Shown: positions 9,208 to 22,807 of the stretch, piece after piece
How the letters are laid out: each line of letters opens with the position of its first letter
How positions within the stretch are numbered: the first letter of the stretch is position 1
From: Massilia sp. MS-15
GTDB lineage: Bacteria > Pseudomonadota > Gammaproteobacteria > Burkholderiales > Burkholderiaceae_D
Length of the DNA stretch: 64,000 nucleotides
Reading direction: 5' to 3'
NCBI RefSeq assembly: GCF_020176695.1
Contig: NZ_JAIWIA010000028.1
Location: 1 to 64,000, forward strand
Position numbers and translations under genes: made by a program
Notes under the pieces: model-generated
Databases searched by the model: none
The model's input: only the letters and a program-made list of their open reading frames with translations
What the model was told of the DNA's origin: nothing

Positions 9208-10377
9208 TCAGCGCGCCGGCGGCACTCCAGCCAGCCTGACGTGTTCGCCGGCATCGGCCGTGGCGCGGCGCGCGACCAGCTCGCGGTACAGGTCCGCATA
9301 GTCGAGCGCCATCTGCTCGGAGGTAAACAGCTCGTTGTAGCGCTGCTCGGCGCGCGCACCCATGCGGCGCGCCAGTTCCTGGTCTTCCCACAGCCGGCGC
9401 ATGGCGCCGCGCAGCGCGCCCGGGTCGGACGGCGCCGTCACCAGGCCGGTCTCGCCGTCGCGGTTGACATAGGTGGTGCCGGTGCCGATCTCGCAGGAGA
9501 TCATCGGCTTGCCGTGCATCGCCGCTTCCAGCAGCGAGATGCCGAAGGCTTCCGAGCGCAGGTGCGAAGGGAACACCAGCGCATGGGACAGGGCCAGCAG
9601 CGCCGCCTTGTCCTGCTCGTCCACCGGCCCGGTGAACAGCACGTGCTTCAGGCCCAGGCGCGCGGCCTGCTCCTTCAGCGCCTGCTCTTCCGGCCCGGTG
9701 CCGACGATCACGATCGGGCAGTCCAGCCCGCATGCCGCCTCCAGCAGGATGTGCAGGCCCTTGTAGTAGCGCAGCACGCCCACGAACAAAAAGAACTTCG
9801 GTCCCACCCTGGCACGCCAGTGCGCCAGGCGGCAAGGCTCGACGCCCGGATAGGTGGACTTGTCGAGGCCATAGGTGATGACGCGGGTCTTGTCGCGGTA
9901 GCGCGCCAGCACGGGAGACGAAGCCAGGTAGTTCGGCGAGGCGGCCACGATGGCGTCCACGCTGCTGAGGAAGCGGTGCTTGAGCGGCTGGTACAGGCGC
10001 AGCCAGTGCTTCTGGCGCACGATGTCGGAGTGGTAGCTGACCACGGTCGGCTTGTCCACGCGCGCCATGAAATGGGCCAGGTCCATGAAGGGCCAGGGAA
10101 AGTGGTAGTGCACCACATCGGCCTCGCGCGCCAGGCGCGCCAGTGCGCCCAGCGCCTGCCAGGAACAGGCGTTGGAGGCGATCTCGAAGTTCTGCGGCAC
10201 CCGCTCGATGGTGTGGCCGTCGAAGCTGATCGGGGCCAGGTTCTTCTGGCGCGACAGCGACAGCACGGTATTGCTCACGCCCAGGCGCGTCGTGCCGACA
10301 CACAGCTGGCGGATCACCTGTTCGATGCCGCCGACCGAGTCCGGATAGTAGGTCTTGTAGAAGTGAAGGACACGCAT
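9208..10377 (-). CDS. GT4 glycosyltransferase, WbpZ-like
   Basis: The 389-residue protein is a GT-B fold, retaining glycosyltransferase of family 4. It has the N-terminal acceptor-side motif GGIEQVIRQL. The donor-site region has FLFVGVLRYYKGL, PIVIVGTGPEE, and the E-x7-E-like element EAFGISLLEAA. The opening MRVLHFYKTYYPDS resembles the D-rhamnosyltransferase WbpZ of Pseudomonas A-band polysaccharide (recalled similarity, not a computed match). It is the last gene of the gmd-rmd module, 9 nt after the previous gene, so transfer of GDP-D-rhamnose is the likely role. It acts at the cytoplasmic face on a lipid-linked glycan. Linkage is unknown. Confidence 0.8.
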   Translation of the reverse strand: MRVLHFYKTYYPDSVGGIEQVIRQLCVGTTRLGVSNTVLSLSRQKNLAPISFDGHTIERVPQNFEIASNACSWQALGALARLAREADVVHYHFPWPFMDLAHFMARVDKPTVVSYHSDIVRQKHWLRLYQPLKHRFLSSVDAIVAASPNYLASSPVLARYRDKTRVITYGLDKSTYPGVEPCRLAHWRARVGPKFFLFVGVLRYYKGLHILLEAACGLDCPIVIVGTGPEEQALKEQAARLGLKHVLFTGPVDEQDKAALLALSHALVFPSHLRSEAFGISLLEAAMHGKPMISCEIGTGTTYVNRDGETGLVTAPSDPGALRGAMRRLWEDQELARRMGARAEQRYNELFTSEQMALDYADLYRELVARRATADAGEHVRLAGVPPAR

Positions 10378-10386
10378 GTTGGAAGC

Positions 10387-11529
10387 TTACTGCGAAAGTA
10401 CTGCACGGTACACGTCGGCGGTCTGCCGTGCGGTGGCGTGCCAGGTGAGTTGTTCGGCGCGCGCGCGCCCGGCGGCGATGCAGCGCGCGCGTTCGCGGGC
10501 GTCGCCCGCCAGGACACGCAACGCGTCGGCCAGCGCCCCGGTGTCGTGCGGATCGACCTCGAGCGCCGCGCCGCGGGTCACTTCCGGCAGCGAGCTGGCG
10601 TTCGAGGCAACCACCGGCACGCGCGAGGCGAAGGCCTCGACCACCGGGATGCCAAAGCCCTCGTACAGCGAGGGAAAGGCGAACACACCGGCCCCCAGGT
10701 AGAGGTGGCGCAGGGACGTGGCCTCGGTCACCCGGTCGAGCCAGACCAGGTTCTCGCCAACGCCGCGCACCGTCTCGATCCGTGCCACCAGGGCTTCGCA
10801 GCGCCAGCCGCGCGCGCCCACGATCACCAGCGCGCGCTCGTCGCGCAGCGGCTTGGGCAGCATCAGCCAGGCATCGAGCAGGCGCTCCACGTTCTTGCGC
10901 GGCTGCAGCGTGCCGACGGTGAGGAAATAGCCGGGATGTAGTTTATATCCCACAAGGGTCGCCGCTACGGCCGCCTCGTCCGCCGCTTCCAGCCATTCCT
11001 CGTCCACCCCGCAATAAACCACCGACACGCGCTCGCGCTTCACGCCGAAGCATTCGACCAGCTCGTCGATCGCGAAATGGGACAGGGCGATCACGTGGTC
11101 CGCCTTGGCCGTGGCCTTGCGCTGCAGCCAGTTCTTGACGCTGCGCAGGCGCGGATTGCACCACTCGGGATACTTGATCGGCAGCGCGTCGTGCAGTGTC
11201 GCCACCACCGGACAATCCATGCGCACGATGCGGTAGTCGGTGACGTGGAACAGGTCGGCCGGCATGTGGACCCGGTGCGCCGCGGGCATCGCCAGGTCGA
11301 CCAGCGAGGCGCGCTCGAAGGATTGCGGCAGCGGCTTGCCGATGCTGATGTCCGCTCCCCTGGCGGCGCCGATGCGCGGCCAGGAATACGGCTGCACACT
11401 GCAGCCGGTGCGCGGCAGGTGGCGCAGCAGCGCTCGGGTGTAGACCCCGATCCCATCGAGGCGGCCGCCGGTCAGGCCCGGTTCGATCATGGTCGTTCCG
11501 AGTCCCACGGTGAGACCGTTGGTCCTCAC
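10387..11529 (-). CDS. GT4 glycosyltransferase, WbpY-like
   Basis: This is a 380-residue GT-B family 4 glycosyltransferase. Diagnostic segments are LDGIGVYTRALLRHLP near the N-terminus, VGTLQPRKNVERLLDAW at the start of the donor domain, and SLYEGFGIPVVEAFASRVP, which holds the family's catalytic and nucleotide-binding acidic residues. The start overlaps the rmd stop by an ATGA, so it is translationally coupled to GDP-D-rhamnose synthesis. It looks closest to WbpY/WbdB-type rhamnosyl- or mannosyltransferases. No polymerase, flippase or Wzm/Wzt transporter gene is present, so the pathway must finish elsewhere in the genome. Confidence 0.8.
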   Translation of the reverse strand: MRTNGLTVGLGTTMIEPGLTGGRLDGIGVYTRALLRHLPRTGCSVQPYSWPRIGAARGADISIGKPLPQSFERASLVDLAMPAAHRVHMPADLFHVTDYRIVRMDCPVVATLHDALPIKYPEWCNPRLRSVKNWLQRKATAKADHVIALSHFAIDELVECFGVKRERVSVVYCGVDEEWLEAADEAAVAATLVGYKLHPGYFLTVGTLQPRKNVERLLDAWLMLPKPLRDERALVIVGARGWRCEALVARIETVRGVGENLVWLDRVTEATSLRHLYLGAGVFAFPSLYEGFGIPVVEAFASRVPVVASNASSLPEVTRGAALEVDPHDTGALADALRVLAGDARERARCIAAGRARAEQLTWHATARQTADVYRAVLSQ

Positions 11530-12467
11530 GCCAGGTACATCCAGCGCAGCGTCTCGGACAGCGGCGTCGGGTCGAGTGGGCCGATGGCGTCAATCAGCTT
11601 GCGCCTGCTGCCCGTCAGGGTCAGCACGTCATTGCTGCGCACGAAGGCCGGATTGACCTGCACCTCGATGCGGTAGCCGGCAATCTCGCCCATCATGTCG
11701 ATCACCGAGGCCAGCGAGTGCGAATGGCCCGAGCAGACATTGAAGGCTTCGCCGGTGGGCGCCAGGGCCAGCAGGCGCCGGTAGGCGCGCACCACCATGC
11801 GCACGTCGGAGAAGTCGCGCGCGATCGCCAGGTTGCCCAGTTCGATGCGCGCTTCCTGGCGGCGGAAGTGCGAGACGATCTTCGGCAGCAGGAAGTTCTC
11901 GGCCTGGCCCACGCCGGTATAGTTGAAGGGGCGCGCAATGGTGATCGGCAGCCGGTCCATCCACAGGCGCGCCATGTACTCCATGGCCAGCTTGCTGACG
12001 GCGTAGTCGTTGGCGGGGCTGGGAGCGACCGCCTCGTCGATCACGGGCACGCTGGCATTGCCGTAGATATTGGCCGAGGAAGCCAGCAGCACGCTGGTGG
12101 GGCGGTGCCCGCCCTGGTCCAGCGCTTCGAGCAGGTTGCGCGTGCCGACCACGTTCACGCGGTAGATCAGTTCGGCGTTGGAATGGGCCACGAAGGCGAT
12201 GCCGGCCAGGTGGGCAACCACGTCGGGCTGGATTTCGTCGACCACGCGCGCCACGGCTTCGCGGTCGCACAGGTCGACCGCGTAGACGTCCGGCCCCAGC
12301 TCCTCGCCCGGCATGGCCATGCCGTACACGCGGTAGCCGGCGGCTTGCAGTTCCTGCGCCATGTAGTGGCCGGTAAAGCCGCGCAGGCCGGTGACAAGCG
12401 CGCGGCGCCCTTCTCCTTCGCGCCCGCCCTTGCCCGCCAGGGTGCCGTCCGTGGCCATGCCTGCCAT
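11526..12467 (-). CDS. rmd: GDP-4-dehydro-6-deoxy-D-mannose reductase
   Basis: This 313-residue short-chain dehydrogenase of the extended type reduces GDP-4-keto-6-deoxymannose to GDP-D-rhamnose with NAD(P)H. It has the nucleotide motif VTGLRGFTG (25-33), the Ser region SSANIYG, and the catalytic Tyr155/Lys159 pair in YAVSK. RPFNYTGVGQ and FSDVRMVVRAY are typical of Rmd rather than GMER/Fcl, which would make L-fucose. The first ~20 residues are a Gly-rich extension, and a second ATG three codons in is possible. It begins 3 nt after the gmd stop and overlaps the next glycosyltransferase by 4 nt. Confidence 0.85.
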   Translation of the reverse strand: MAGMATDGTLAGKGGREGEGRRALVTGLRGFTGHYMAQELQAAGYRVYGMAMPGEELGPDVYAVDLCDREAVARVVDEIQPDVVAHLAGIAFVAHSNAELIYRVNVVGTRNLLEALDQGGHRPTSVLLASSANIYGNASVPVIDEAVAPSPANDYAVSKLAMEYMARLWMDRLPITIARPFNYTGVGQAENFLLPKIVSHFRRQEARIELGNLAIARDFSDVRMVVRAYRRLLALAPTGEAFNVCSGHSHSLASVIDMMGEIAGYRIEVQVNPAFVRSNDVLTLTGSRRKLIDAIGPLDPTPLSETLRWMYLA

Positions 12468-12470
12468 GAT

Positions 12471-13643
<1,173 letters not shown>

Positions 13644-13737
13644 TTATGCCCTGAAAACACCCCCAAACGTCGCTTGCTTACGGTTTGTTACCGTTGTATT
13701 TGCGCGATGACAAACATCGAAATTTGGAGACAAACAC

Positions 13738-13768
13738 GCCTGATGCAGCTCAATTAGCCGCATCAGGC
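13738..13768 (-). terminator. Inverted repeat, probable maeB terminator
   Basis: Perfect 9-bp arms GCCTGATGC / GCATCAGGC surround a 13-nt loop, 30 nt after the maeB stop on the minus strand. The following bases (GTGTTTGTCT) are only partly T-rich. The rest of the 13515-13798 gap is AT-rich; it probably includes the gmd promoter, but I could not fix hexamers. Confidence 0.5.
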
Positions 13769-13798
13769 GCAGGTTTTACAACATCAACTGTGACGTGC

Positions 13799-16111
13799 TT
13801 AACGCTGCGATACCGCATCCACCACGCATAGCGCGGTCATATTGACGATGCGGCGCACCGTCGACGATGGCGTCAGGATGTGCACCGGACGCGCACAGCC
13901 CAGCAGCACCGGGCCGATCGCGATGCCGTTGCCAGCCGCGCTCTTGACCAGGTTGTAGGAGATGTTGGCGGCGTCGATGTTCGGCATCACCAGCAGGTTG
14001 GCATCGCCGCTCAGGCTGGAGTTCGGCATGATCTTGGCGCGCACCTTGGCTTCGATCGCGGTGTCGCCGTGCATTTCGCCGTCGATTTCCAGGTTTGGCT
14101 TGGCCTGCTGCACCAGCGGCAGGACCGCGCGCATCTTCTGGGCCGAGGCGCTGTTGGCGGTACCGAAGTTCGAGTGCGACAGCAGGGCCGCGCGCGGCTG
14201 CATGCCGAAGCGTTCCATCTCCTCGGCCGCCATGACGGTGATCTCGGCCAGCTCCTCGGCATTCGGGTTCTCGTTGACGTGGGTGTCGACGATGGCCAGC
14301 TGGCGGTCCGGGGTGATCAGGAAGTTCATCGCCGCGTAAACATTGGTGCCGGCGCGCTTGCCCAGCACCTGGTCGATGTAGTGCAGGTGCATCCAGGTGG
14401 TGCCGTAGGTGCCGCAGATCAGGCCATCGGCATCGCCCTTGTGGACCATCATGGCGCCGATCAGGGTATGGCGGCGGCGCATCTCGATCTTGGCCAGGTC
14501 GACGGTCACGCCCTTGCGCTTGGCCATCTCGTAGTAGGTCTGCCAGTAGTCGCGGTAGCGCTCGTCGTAGTCCGGGTTGATCACGTCCACGTTCTGGCCC
14601 AGCTTCAGGCGCAGGCCGAACTTCTCGATGCGCTTCTCCAGCACCGCCGGGCGGCCGACCAGGATCGGGCGCGCCAGCTTCTCGTCGACCACCACCTGCA
14701 CCGCGCGCAGCACGCGCTCGTCCTCGCCCTCGGCGTAGACGATGCGCTTGGCTTCCAGCGGGGCGGCCTTGGCCACCGAGAACAGCGGCTTCATGAAGGT
14801 GCCGCTGCGGTACACGAACTGCTGCAGGCTCTCGGCATAGGCGGCCAGGTCCGCGATCGGACGGGTGGCGACGCCGCCGTCCTGGGCCGCCTTGGCCACC
14901 GCCGGGGCGATGTGGGTCAGCAGGCGCGGGTCGAACGGCATCGGGATCAGGTATTCCGGGCCGAACGACAGGTTATTGATGCCGTAGGCCGAGGCGACGA
15001 TGTCCGACTGCTCGGCGTGCGCCAGGTCGGCGATCGCATGCACCACCGCGATTTCCATCTCGCGCGTGATGGTGGTGGCGCCGCAGTCCAGCGCGCCGCG
15101 GAACATGTAGGGGAAGCACAGCACGTTGTTGACCTGGTTCGGATAGTCCGAACGGCCGGTGGCGATGATGGCGTCGCTGCGCACTGCCTTCACATCCTCG
15201 GGCAGGATCTCCGGATTCGGGTTGGCCAGCGCCAGGATCAGCGGATTGGGCGCCATCTGCGCCACCATGTCCTGCTTCAGGACGCCACCGGCCGACAGGC
15301 CGAGGAAGATGTCGGCGCCGGGAATCACCTCGCGCAGCGAGCGGTGCTCGGTATCCTGGGCGAAGCGTTCCTTGTCCTCGTCCATCAGTTCGGTGCGGCC
15401 CTTGTAGACCACGCCGGCCAGGTCGGTGACAAAGATGTTCTCGAGTGGGAAGCCGAGGTCGACGATCAGGTCGAGGCAGGCCAGCGCCGCGGCGCCGGCG
15501 CCGGAGACGACCAGCTTGCAGTGCTTGATATCCTTGCCGACCACCTTCAGGCCGTTCAGGATGGCGGCGCCGACGATGATGGCGGTGCCATGCTGGTCGT
15601 CGTGGAAGACCGGGATCTTCATGCGCTCGCGCAGCTTGCGCTCGATGTAGAAGCACTCGGGCGCCTTGATGTCCTCGAGGTTGATGCCCCCGAAAGTAGG
15701 CTCCAGCGAGGCGATGATGTCGACCAGCTTGTCCGGGTCGTTCTCGTTGACCTCGATGTCGAACACGTCGATCGCGGCGAACTTCTTGAACAGCACGCCC
15801 TTGCCTTCCATCACCGGCTTCGAGGCCAGCGGGCCGATGTTGCCCAGGCCGAGCACGGCGGTGCCGTTCGAGATCACGGCAACCAGGTTGCCGCGCGCGG
15901 TGTACTTGTACGAATTGGCCGGATCCTTGACGATTTCCTCGCAAGGCGCGGCCACGCCCGGTGAATACGCCAGCGCCAGGTCGCGCTGGTTCAGCAGGCC
16001 CTTGGTCGGGGTCACGCTGATCTTGCCGGGACGGGGAATCTGGTGGTATTCGAGTGCTGCAGCACGCAGTTGTTGACGCAATTCTTCTTTCTTGTCCGAT
16101 GACGAGTCCAT
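13799..16111 (-). CDS. maeB: NADP-dependent malic enzyme with phosphotransacetylase-like domain
   Basis: This 770-residue enzyme oxidatively decarboxylates malate to pyruvate, yielding NADPH. Residues ~1-430 form the malic enzyme part ([29 protein letters not shown], and the NAD fold [15 protein letters not shown]). Residues ~440-770 are the phosphotransacetylase-like domain. That domain is typical of the MaeB class; it is usually regulatory (acetyl-CoA sensitive) rather than catalytic. Length matches the family (about 760). AAGGA precedes the ATG at suitable distance. It stands alone, divergent from thiL. Identity is very secure. Confidence 0.96.
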   Translation of the reverse strand: MDSSSDKKEELRQQLRAAALEYHQIPRPGKISVTPTKGLLNQRDLALAYSPGVAAPCEEIVKDPANSYKYTARGNLVAVISNGTAVLGLGNIGPLASKPVMEGKGVLFKKFAAIDVFDIEVNENDPDKLVDIIASLEPTFGGINLEDIKAPECFYIERKLRERMKIPVFHDDQHGTAIIVGAAILNGLKVVGKDIKHCKLVVSGAGAAALACLDLIVDLGFPLENIFVTDLAGVVYKGRTELMDEDKERFAQDTEHRSLREVIPGADIFLGLSAGGVLKQDMVAQMAPNPLILALANPNPEILPEDVKAVRSDAIIATGRSDYPNQVNNVLCFPYMFRGALDCGATTITREMEIAVVHAIADLAHAEQSDIVASAYGINNLSFGPEYLIPMPFDPRLLTHIAPAVAKAAQDGGVATRPIADLAAYAESLQQFVYRSGTFMKPLFSVAKAAPLEAKRIVYAEGEDERVLRAVQVVVDEKLARPILVGRPAVLEKRIEKFGLRLKLGQNVDVINPDYDERYRDYWQTYYEMAKRKGVTVDLAKIEMRRRHTLIGAMMVHKGDADGLICGTYGTTWMHLHYIDQVLGKRAGTNVYAAMNFLITPDRQLAIVDTHVNENPNAEELAEITVMAAEEMERFGMQPRAALLSHSNFGTANSASAQKMRAVLPLVQQAKPNLEIDGEMHGDTAIEAKVRAKIMPNSSLSGDANLLVMPNIDAANISYNLVKSAAGNGIAIGPVLLGCARPVHILTPSSTVRRIVNMTALCVVDAVSQR

Positions 16112-16279
16112 GCCTGGCAGCCTTCCTGAAACTAGAGGGGAACCTCCAATTTTATCAGACCGGCAGTTGACAAAGGCTACGTATTTTCAACAGGTCACGG
16201 CGATTCATAAGACTCCCTAATAGTTTGAGCCTTTGCATTTGCTGATCTAATAATTAAAGGGGGAGTTTACAATCGCCCC

Positions 16280-17242
16280 ATGCTCTCCGAATTCGATCTC
16301 ATCAAACGCTACTTCCAGCGCGCGCGTCCGGGCCGGGCCGACCTCGGCATCGGCGACGACTGCGCCCTGCTCACCCCCACGCCCGGCCACCAAATGGCGA
16401 TCTCGAGCGACATGCTGGTCGAGGACCGCCACTTCTTCGCCGGCGCCGATCCCTTCATGCTGGGCCACAAAAGCCTGGCGGTGAACCTGTCGGACCTGGC
16501 GGCGATGGGCGCACGGCCCCTCGCCTTCACGCTGGCCCTGAGCCTGCCCGCCGCCGACCCGGCCTGGCTGGACGGCTTTTCGCGCGGGCTGTTCGCGCTG
16601 GCCGATGCCCACGGCTGCGAGCTGGTCGGCGGCGACACCACCAAGGGGCCGCTCAACATCTGCATTACCGTGTTCGGCGAACTGGTGCCGGGCCATGCGC
16701 TGCGGCGCGACGCGGCCAGGGCGGGCGACGACGTCTGGATCTCGGGCACCCTGGGCGACGCGCGCCTGGCCCTGGCCGGCTACTGGAAGGAAGTGGCGCT
16801 GGCCGGCGCCGACCACGCGCAGGCGGCGCAGCGCATGCACATGCCGGCGCCGCGCGTGGCGCTCGGGCTGGCGCTGGCGGCGCAGCCGGTGGCCCACGCG
16901 GCGCTCGATATCTCGGACGGACTGGTGGGTGACCTCGGGCATATCCTCGCCGCGTCCCGGGTCGGCGCGACGCTGGAGGTGGATGCGTTGCCGGCCGGAC
17001 CGGTGCTGGCGCGCCAGCCGCCCGAACTGCGGCGCCGGTTCACGCTGGCGGGCGGGGATGATTACGAACTGTGCTTCACGGCCCCGGCGGCCCATCGGGA
17101 AGCGGTGCTCGAAGCGGGGCGCGCGAGCGCGACGGCGGTGACGCGGGTCGGGCGCATTGAGGCGAAGCCGGGGCTGCGTCTGGTCGATGCGCAGGGGGTG
17201 CCACTCGACCTTCAGGTGAGCGGGTGGGATCACTTCAGCTGA
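16280..17242 (+). CDS. thiL: Thiamine-monophosphate kinase
   Basis: The 320-residue enzyme phosphorylates thiamine monophosphate to the cofactor thiamine diphosphate with ATP. It has the AIRS-kinase fold with GIGDDCALL near the N-terminus, SSDMLVEDRHF, VNLSDLAAMGA and VGGDTTKGPLNI. A TACAAT sits at 16268-16273, only 7 nt before the ATG. A GGGGGAG lies 14 nt before the ATG, which is a long spacing, so the start mechanism is unclear. The 3' end overlaps the convergent GGDEF-EAL gene by 13 nt. In many Burkholderiales pgpA follows thiL; here it does not. Confidence 0.94.
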   Translation: MLSEFDLIKRYFQRARPGRADLGIGDDCALLTPTPGHQMAISSDMLVEDRHFFAGADPFMLGHKSLAVNLSDLAAMGARPLAFTLALSLPAADPAWLDGFSRGLFALADAHGCELVGGDTTKGPLNICITVFGELVPGHALRRDAARAGDDVWISGTLGDARLALAGYWKEVALAGADHAQAAQRMHMPAPRVALGLALAAQPVAHAALDISDGLVGDLGHILAASRVGATLEVDALPAGPVLARQPPELRRRFTLAGGDDYELCFTAPAAHREAVLEAGRASATAVTRVGRIEAKPGLRLVDAQGVPLDLQVSGWDHFS

Positions 17243-19868
17243 GCAGCGCTTGTCCCATCGCGCGGCGTCCTGCGGTCGTCGTACGGTCCGTAGGTCAGCC
17301 AGTAATGCCGGAACGCCAGCCGGACGTTCTCGCGCAGCTGCAGGTCGTCCCACGGCTTCGTATAGAAGCGGTAGATCGCCCCGCGGTTGATCGAGTCCAG
17401 CACCGTCTCCACCCCCGTGTCGCCGGACAGGATGATGCGGATGGTTTCCGGATACATCTCCTTGACCTTGCTGAGGAACTCGGTGCCGCTCATGACCGGC
17501 ATGCGCTGGTCGCACAGGATCACCTGCACCCGGTACAGGGCCAGCAGTTCGAAGCCCTCGGCCGGCGATGAAGCCGTCAGCACCCGGTAGTTGTCGCGCC
17601 TGAACAGGCGGTGCAGCGCGGTCAGCACGTTGACGTCGTCGTCCACGATGAGCAGGGTCTGCAGCGTGTCGTCGTGCGCCGGCGGCTGGTCGGGCCGGGC
17701 GCGGTTTTCCTGCACCAGCCGGGCCAGTTCCTCGCCCGGCAGCGCGCGCGAGAAATGGAAACCCTGGATCTCGTCGCAGCGGTGGCGCCGCAGGTAGGCC
17801 ATCTGGGCACGCGACTCGACCCCTTCCGCGATCACCTGCATGTGCAGGCTGTGCGCCATGCTGATGATGGCCAGCGCGATCGCGGCGTCGTCCGGATTGG
17901 TCACGATGTCGCGCACGAAGGCGATGTCGATCTTCAGCTTGTCGATCGGGAAGCGCTTCAGGTAGGCCAGGCTCGAATAGCCGGTGCCGAAATCGTCGAT
18001 CGCGATGCGGATGCCCAGTTCCTTCAGCCGCCCCAGCACCGCGATGGTGTGCTCGGCGTTCGACATCAGCGCGCTTTCGGTCAGCTCCAGTTCCAGCAGG
18101 CCCGGCTCGACCTCGTGGCGCGCCAGCGCGGCGCGGATCACGCTTTCCAGGTCGCCCTCGACGAACTGGCGGCTCGACACGTTCACCGCCACCCTCAGGT
18201 CGCGCACCCCCTGCGCGCTCCACGCCGCGATCTGGCGGCAGGCCTCGTCCACGATCCATTCGCCGACCCGCACCACCAGCCCGGTCTCTTCCATGATCGG
18301 CACGAACTCGGCCGGATAGACCAGGCCGAAGCCGGGCCGGTTCCAGCGCAGCAGCGCCTCCACGCCGGAGACGCGGCCGGTGTTCAGCTCCAGCTTGGGC
18401 TGGTAATACAGCACGAACTGGCCGTCCTCGAGCGCCCCGCGCAGCGCCAGTTCCAGGTCGAGGCGGGCCAGCACCTGCACGTTCATGCCGGCGGTGAAGA
18501 AGCGGTAGCCGTCGCGCCCCGCTTCCTTGGCGCGCACCATCGCGGTGTCGGCGTACTTGACCAGGGTACCCGGATCGGTCGCGTCTTCCGGGTACATCGC
18601 GATGCCGATGCTGGCGGTGAGCCCGGCCTGCTGGCCGTGCAGGTCGAACGGCGTGCGCAGCGTCTCGCGGATCTCGTTGGCCACGCTCACCGCTTCCTGC
18701 TGGTCGCGGGTCATGGTCAGGAACAGGGCGAACTCGTCGCCGCCCAGGCGTCCGACCGTGTCGCGCAGTCGCACCACCCGCACCAGGCGCGTGCTGAACT
18801 GGCCCAGCAACTCGTCGCCGCGCGCGGTGCCGAGCGAATCGTTGACGATCTTGAAGCGGTCCAGGGTGATGCACATGACCGCCACGCGCCAGCTCTTGTC
18901 GCGCGCCAGCTCGATCGCTTCGCGCAGGTTCTGGAAGAACAGGGTGCGGTTCGGCAGGCCGGTGAGCGCGTCGTAGCTGGCCATGTGGCGCATCCGTTCC
19001 TGCGCGTGCAGGCGCTCGCTGATGTCGCGCGCCACCGCGATCAGCATGCGGCTCTTGCCCAGGTCCTGCAGCTTCCAGCTGATCTCCACCGGCACCGCAC
19101 CCTGTCCGCCGGCGCGCAGCAGTTCGGTCTCGACGATGTCGCCCGGCAGCGCGTCGAAGCTGTGCGCCGCGTCGTCCGCGTCCGGCGCCGCGCTGCGCGC
19201 CCCGCCATGGGCCAGCGCGTCGGCCGCCAGGTGGCGCGCGAGCAGCGCGCGCGTGGCCAGTCCCAGCGCCACCGGATCGATGCGCAGCAGCGCATCGCGC
19301 GAGAAGCCCAGCATGCGGCAGGCGCCATCCGAGACATCGACCATCGCCATCGAGGCAGTGTCGATCAGGAAGATCGCATCCGGGGTGGCGTCCATCGCGC
19401 CGCGAAAGCGCGCCAGCTCGGCGGTGCGCTCGCGCACCTCGCCTTCGAGCTGCACGCCGTAGTCCTGAGACTCGCGGTGCAGCAGGCGCACTTCGAGCAG
19501 GTTGCGGATGCGGGTCATCACCTCCACCGTGTCGAAAGGCTTGCCGATGAAGTCGCGCGCGCCGGCTTCCAGCGCCGCCAGCTTCTTGTCCGGTTCGGCC
19601 GTCACCACCAGCACCGGCAGCCAGGAATCGCTTTCCAGCGGCTTCAGGGCCTCCATCACGTCGAAGCCGTCCATGCCCGGCATGTGCAGGTCGAGGATGA
19701 TCAGGTCGAAGCGGTGCTTCAGGTGCAGCGAGACCACCTGGCGCGGGTCGTTGGTACTGGCCACGTTCTCGTAGCCGGTGGTCTTGAGCAGGTATTCGAG
19801 CAGCTGGACGTTGACCGGTTCGTCGTCCACGACCAGGATGCGCGCGCGGCGGATGTCGTTCAGTGAAA

Positions 19869-19872
<4 letters not shown>
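17230..19872 (-). CDS. REC-PAS-GGDEF-EAL-REC cyclic-di-GMP protein
   Basis: This 880-residue soluble protein has a receiver (1-~125, Asp61 in ILDLHMPGMDG), a PAS-like segment (~160-290), and a GGDEF domain with intact GGDEF at 377-381. An EAL domain follows with Glu505-Ala-Leu, NVSSRQF, ELTES, DDFGTGYSS, LKID and EGVES all present. A second receiver (ILCDQRMPVMSG) closes the C-terminus. By motif it could both make and break cyclic di-GMP; the intact EAL set favours phosphodiesterase activity. The start overlaps the stop of the upstream hybrid kinase (ATGA), which is the likely phosphodonor. Two receivers bracketing the output is unusual. It overlaps thiL by 13 nt at the 3' end. Confidence 0.92.
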
Positions 19873-21959
<2,087 letters not shown>

Positions 21960-22313
21960 CACGCAGTCTCCGCCACACGGCGGGCGGACGCGGGCCGGCC
22001 GGCCATGCCGCAAACTTGCGCCGGCCCCATCCGGTCACGCGCAAATCGTACGAGCGGCATCGAGGGTCCTACCAATAGCGGAAAACAGTGATTCAAGCAT
22101 AACGGAGCAACCCCTCCCATGGCGCACAGAAGTGTTCACTTTTCAAAATGGTCACGCCCTTCCCGATGCACCCATGCGTGGCGGGTGAAAGCTGATATTT
22201 CGTGCAAGCTTTCTGTATCGGCCGGGCACGGAGCGCGCTAGAATGAAGCTGCGCGCGGCCTGCGTGCGCCACTGTCCGGCAACCGGTCCTCACCGCATTC
22301 AAAGGAGCCTCAC
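21960..22313. other. Intergenic region between divergent kinase and pncC
   Basis: This 354-nt gap should hold both divergent promoters. I see a -10-like TAGAAT at 22239-22244 for pncC but no convincing -35, and AAAGGAG just before the pncC start. No RNA gene, repeat or small ORF with coding bias is apparent. Confidence 0.4.
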
Positions 22314-22796
22314 GTGACGAACGATATTCTCGATCTTGCTACCAAAGTCGGCCAGGCGCTCGAGGCCAGGCGCCTGGTGCTGGCCACCGCCGAGTCCTGC
22401 ACCGGGGGCGGCGTGTCCCAGGCGATCACCGAGATCCCCGGCTCCACCGGCTGGTTCGACTGCGGCTTTGTCACCTATTCCAACGCCTCCAAGACCGAGC
22501 TGCTCGATGTGCCGGCCGCACTGATCGCGCAGTTCGGCTCGGTGAGCGAGGAAGTGGCCGGCAAGATGGCCGAAGGGGCGCTGTCGAACAGCATGGCCGA
22601 TGTCGCGCTGTCCACCACCGGCATCGCCGGCCCGACCGGCGCGGTGCCGGGCAAGCCGGTGGGTACGGTGTGCTTCGGCTGGTCGCGCGGCGACACGACC
22701 TTTACCGAGCGCCTGGTATTCCAGGGCGACCGCCGCTCCGTGCGCGAGCAGACCGTGGCGCACGCGCTGCGCGGCCTGCTGCGCTTCATCGAATAG
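22314..22796 (+). CDS. pncC: Nicotinamide-nucleotide amidohydrolase (CinA C-terminal family)
   Basis: The 160-residue enzyme deamidates nicotinamide mononucleotide to nicotinate mononucleotide, recycling pyridine nucleotide. It has the CinA-C domain only. The catalytic Ser28 lies in ESCTGGG, and the second signature is TTGIAGPTGAVPGKPVGTV. It starts with GTG, supported by AAAGGAG 6 nt upstream. The length is normal for stand-alone PncC. In related genomes pncC sits next to pgpA and thiL; here it is about 5 kb from thiL with two signalling genes between. The metallophosphatase gene begins 11 nt after its stop. Confidence 0.93.
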   Translation: MTNDILDLATKVGQALEARRLVLATAESCTGGGVSQAITEIPGSTGWFDCGFVTYSNASKTELLDVPAALIAQFGSVSEEVAGKMAEGALSNSMADVALSTTGIAGPTGAVPGKPVGTVCFGWSRGDTTFTERLVFQGDRRSVREQTVAHALRGLLRFIE

Positions 22797-22807
22797 CGCC
22801 GGCCGCC

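Noticed and set aside
16268..16280. Leaderless promoter for thiL
   Set aside because: TACAAT lies 7 nt before the ATG, but no -35 is found at 16-18 nt and a GGGGGAG is present upstream, so the case is too weak.
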